Below are positions 61,201 through 64,000 of a stretch of DNA of 64,000 nt, piece after piece (position 1 is the stretch's first letter; each line of letters opens with the position of its first letter). This stretch comes from Echinococcus granulosus. Taxonomy: Eukaryota > Platyhelminthes > Cestoda > Cyclophyllidea > Taeniidae. Made by a program: the position numbers and the translations under genes. The notes below the pieces were generated by a model. It saw only the letters and a list, made by a program, of their open reading frames with translations, made no database searches and was not told the origin of the DNA. Where the stretch lies: assembly GCF_000524195.1 (NCBI RefSeq), contig NW_020170387.1:1648021-1712020 (forward strand), written 5' to 3'.

Positions 61201-64000
61201 TTTGGAGAATTGGGACAACTTTGGCAGCCTGAGGGGTGGTCTAGGTGGTGCGGACCATGGGTTTGAGGCGATGGAGCGCCGAATGCAGGCAATGCGTCAG
61301 CAGATGGACAATCAGATGCGGGTGCTGGGTTCGGGTTCAGGTCCCGGACACCCTGCTGGACATCACCAAATGACTTCGCACTACTCTACCTCCTCTACAC
61401 GCACCGTCAACAACGGCGGAGTGGTCACCTCGAACACTTCCACCACTCAGGAGTCGCGCCAGACTGTAGATGGTGTGACTACAGGCACCAAGAGCCACTC
61501 TTCCTCCTCTAGCACCAACAAACTCGGCCCTGGCGCGGACCATCAAATGCTCACCACAGCCGCACCCGTCGGTGCCGTCATTCCGGCTTCTCCCAACAGT
61601 GCCGGTGTCATGGACTTCCTCTCTAACGCCTACGAAGTTGGTGACGATGGCTTGGTGAGTTTGGTTTGACGCCTAAGCTTATCCCTCTTACTTTCAGAAA
61701 GTATGGCTGAATAAACTCAATCCCTCTATGGGTCACAAAAGCGCACTGATTTCTTTTAACTATAAGTGATTTATCAATATTAAATCTGTGAGTAAACAAA
61801 GACGCTCTTCCTTTGTTGATTAAACCTTTAAACCATCTACAGAGAACAAAATCTTTGTATGCAATTACTAATAAGAATAATTGATTTTACTTTTGTGCCA
61901 CCTTTTATTCGAAGATGTACAAAACTTGCTAAACTTATGTATTGCAATCTTTCTGGTGAGGATACGTCAAGTTTGCATACATTTACTCATTCACAAAATC
62001 AGCTGCAACTAAACTGCTAGTAAATTGTTTGCGCACTTGCTTTCTAGGACAAATAGCAAAGCAAACTCCTTGGTTTATGACTATTCTTAGCCATTCATTC
62101 AAGTATTTATTGGAAACCAAGCCATTAATTCCGTTTCCAGCTAGTCGTAATTTGGAAAGTTGTAGTTACCTATCAAGGTTTCCGCAACTTATTTTAAACA
62201 AGTTCGATTTGAACCGGATAATTCTTTATTCGTTTTGTCGAGTCATTAACCGAAAAATCTTTGAATCATGTAATTCGTGACTCACGTTTGCATAAAGTAC
62301 CACAGATGAGTCCTCAGATGACAACTCTTCTTATGGCATGTTTTAGCCTTTTGAGTTCATTCTTGTTAACAGCCAAACTTAAAGCGGCGTTACGAGCCAT
62401 AAGCTTGTTGTAGATGTGTCTACGAAACAAAAACTCAGTTGCAATTTTAGCATCCAAGTTAGTCGACTTCGTGTGTAGTATCATTAAATTGTGCTCTGAA
62501 AGGGACTTGTCGAAGTCAAGTAACTGGAATTTCCTCCATTATATGAACATACTACTTTTTCAGTCTGAAAAATGTGTACATTCCAAGTAGAGGTAGAGGG
62601 TAACCTCATACGGAGCCATTTCCGGCGTAGTGCGCTGCCTCCCAGATGACTAATCGGCCCACTCTGCACAGTTAGCAGATGCCTATTAATCACCCATCTT
62701 AGGGAAGGGTGATTCACCAGACGAGTTGCATGTCTTCTGCAGGCAATGCACGGTCCATCCGCACACAGCAACTGTCTTGGCACTCTTGCGATTTAGGTCT
62801 CATGCGAGGAACCTACATCTGGTACTGATGGGATCTCAAAGTTCATGCAAGTTAATCATTACTGAAAACTTCAAAACAAGCTACAGTCTCCACCCATTCG
62901 TCTCTCTTAACCAAATCTTAGTTGTGAAGAGGACATTTCACTCTTAGGTATGAATGTTTTAATGCTGATCCGATTTTTGTCCTCACGTGCTGCAAAATGG
63001 CTAAAACGGATTCCAAAAACACTTGTCTGTTCATTCTGCGGTTGCCTTGTTGAAATGTAGGTTCACTTCAAGCTACGCTTCGATGCGAAGGACTTTGCTC
63101 CGGAGGACATTGACGTCACCACAGTGGGCAAGCGGTTGACTGTACATGCCAGTAAGTCGGTCAAGACGGCCACCTCTACCAGCACCCGCGAGTTTAGCCG
63201 CTCCGTCGATCTGCCACGCTCTATCGACCACGAAAAATTCCAGTGTTCTCTCACTGAGGTGAGGTTTTCAATTTTTTCTTCGTTTTTCAATTTCAGACTA
63301 GCCAAAAGATTCCACAATGCTTCATAAAGAGCTAATTTTACTTTTTCATTAACTGAAAAAAAAAATAGGGTTCATTGTTGGTTGTTTTAACTACTTTATT
63401 AGTTTTATTCCCTTTTGAGAAACGAAGATTATACTAGGCTAAATTATTCCTTGTTTATGCAAATTTTTAAAGACGTATACTTATAATGTAAAGTTAGTGC
63501 TGTTTTACCATCAGAGGTGACTTGAGTGTGTTTTGTGGTTCTTCCAAATAACGGTATACTTTCCTCATGAAACAGGATGGCGTACTTGTATTGGATGCTC
63601 CTGTCAAAGCCCCAGACTATGCCTCAATTACTTTCGACTCAGGTCACAACCTCGGTATCCGTCCGAAGGATTCGTCTGCTTTGAAACCCGCTGAAACACA
63701 AGTTACAAGCTCAAGTACGTTACTGAATCACTAGCTGCTACTGAAATGCAGTTAGTAAGCATACAACAACTACGCATTGTTGTGGAATTGCAGGCCTCAA
63801 GATTACAGGACAGTCAGGTCCAGTTATTTTGAATGACGGTACTGGTGGTCGAAAGATTCACCTGGAGGTGCCAGTTGAAGCTGGTTACTCGGCGGACGAT
63901 CTCTGCGTTCGCATGGATGCCAATAAAATCTGTGTCTCAGGGAAGAAGGAGCGAAGCACCGACAGATCAACTTCGGGGTCCTGTTCCAAGAGTTCCGAGT
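57917..64000 (+). CDS. p40-type small heat-shock protein, 3'-partial
   Basis: ATP-independent chaperone of the Hsp20/alpha-crystallin family, the type known in schistosomes as the major egg antigen p40, with two alpha-crystallin domains. Exons 57917-58234, 61184-61654, 63061-63258, 63576-63714 and 63794 onward join in phase into 444 visible residues. The N-terminus keeps the p40 pattern SIPV..(R/D)..RTFE..RKDLVT and later W.....FDDDVRRMR..MFAL. A Ser/Thr/Gly-rich insert in exon 2 makes it longer than the roughly 354-residue schistosome protein as I recall it. Domain 1 spans exons 3-4; domain 2 starts in exon 5 and is cut by the window end. The ATG at 57917 is chosen because the conserved N-terminus begins there; the frame is open 33 bases upstream to a GTG. 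Confidence 0.95.
58235..61183. other. first intron of the p40-type gene
   Basis: 2.9 kb. At 58628-58912 a 94-codon + frame and an opposing 57-codon reverse frame (GKDVVDRLVIPLCVQKS before a GTTAGT) are both open; neither is assigned. The rest is AT-rich without features. Confidence 0.5.
61184..61654 (+). CDS. p40-type sHSP exon 2: low-complexity linker
   Basis: Acceptor catttaacctctcag, then PVDEFDLENWDNFG, a Met/Gln-rich helix (MERRMQAMRQQMDNQMR), a long Ser/Thr/Gly/His-rich stretch, and MDFLSNAYEVGDDGL, which leads into the first crystallin domain. Donor GTGAGT, phase 0. GC is high for the window. Confidence 0.92.
61655..63060. other. second intron of the p40-type gene with a GC-rich patch
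   Basis: 1.4 kb. A GC-richer patch at about 62580-62830 carries a 99-codon reverse frame (62484-62783) and a hairpin at 62688-62714. It may be a decayed mobile element or conserved noncoding sequence; no family recognised. Confidence 0.45.
62688..62714. repeat. inverted repeat, 8-bp stem and 11-nt loop
   Basis: AATCACCC at 62688-62695 and GGGTGATT at 62707-62714 are perfect complements in a GC-rich intronic patch. Confidence 0.7.
63061..63258 (+). CDS. p40-type sHSP exon 3: first alpha-crystallin domain
   Basis: 66 codons: VHFKLRFDAKDFAPEDIDV, GKRLTVHASKS, TREFSRSVDLPRSIDHEKF, CSLTE. These are beta-strands 2 to 7 of an Hsp20 domain and align with p40 VHFKVRFDA.GFAP.DI. Donor GTGAGG, phase 0. 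Confidence 0.94.
63576..63714 (+). CDS. p40-type sHSP exon 4: end of first domain
   Basis: Starts DGVLVLDAPV, the G-V-L-x-(L/V)-x-A-P strand that closes an alpha-crystallin domain, and continues into the inter-domain linker. Donor GTACGT, phase 1. Confidence 0.93.
63794..64000 (+). CDS. p40-type sHSP exon 5: second alpha-crystallin domain, cut
   Basis: After a 79-bp intron (acceptor gtggaattgcag) the frame reads GGRKIHLEVPVEAGYSADDL, VRMDANKICVSGKKERS and continues to the window edge. This is the start of the second Hsp20 domain. Confidence 0.93.

Overview
The window is eukaryotic, AT-rich and intron-rich. It most likely comes from a parasitic flatworm (trematode or cestode). The best clue is the gene at the right edge, a small heat-shock protein of the two-domain p40/major-egg-antigen type that is characteristic of platyhelminths. 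Very short introns (41 and 79 bp) next to kilobase-sized ones fit this. The species cannot be named from the sequence.

Left half (1-32.3 kb, + strand): a neurexin gene whose 5' end lies outside the window. I traced 19 phase-compatible exons giving 1646 visible residues in the classical alpha-neurexin order: LG1-EGF-LG2-LG3-EGF-LG4-LG5-EGF-LG6, a Ser/Thr/Pro stalk with a cysteine pair, one transmembrane helix and a short tail ending NKEWYV, a PDZ-ligand end like the -EYYV of other neurexins. Inside the 9.3-kb first intron, right before LG2, a signal-peptide exon (9880-9973) follows a TATA/CCAAT-bearing patch. Its splice phase fits LG2, so a second promoter may make a secreted or membrane isoform lacking LG1 and the first EGF.

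Middle (32.3-57.8 kb): no gene here is recognisable by family. By exon-like patches (AG/GT flanks, phase continuity, higher GC, poly(A) signals) I propose two tentative unrecognised genes. One is on the + strand (about 33.4-46.7 kb, partly coiled-coil-like). One is on the - strand (about 57.8-49.3 kb, beta-strand-like repeated segments). A small two-exon membrane-protein candidate lies at 34.7-35.1 kb (-). These are hypotheses; open frames of about 60 codons arise by chance in such AT-rich DNA.

Right edge (57.9-64 kb, + strand): five exons of the p40-type small heat-shock protein, with the first alpha-crystallin domain complete and the second cut by the window end. A perfect three-unit heat-shock element (GAA-TT-TTC-CA-GAA) lies about 180 bp before its ATG.

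If the gene models hold, a synaptic adhesion receptor gene is followed by two unrecognised genes and a stress or egg-antigen chaperone gene. Nothing suggests that they work together. No tRNA, rRNA, CRISPR or intact transposon was seen.
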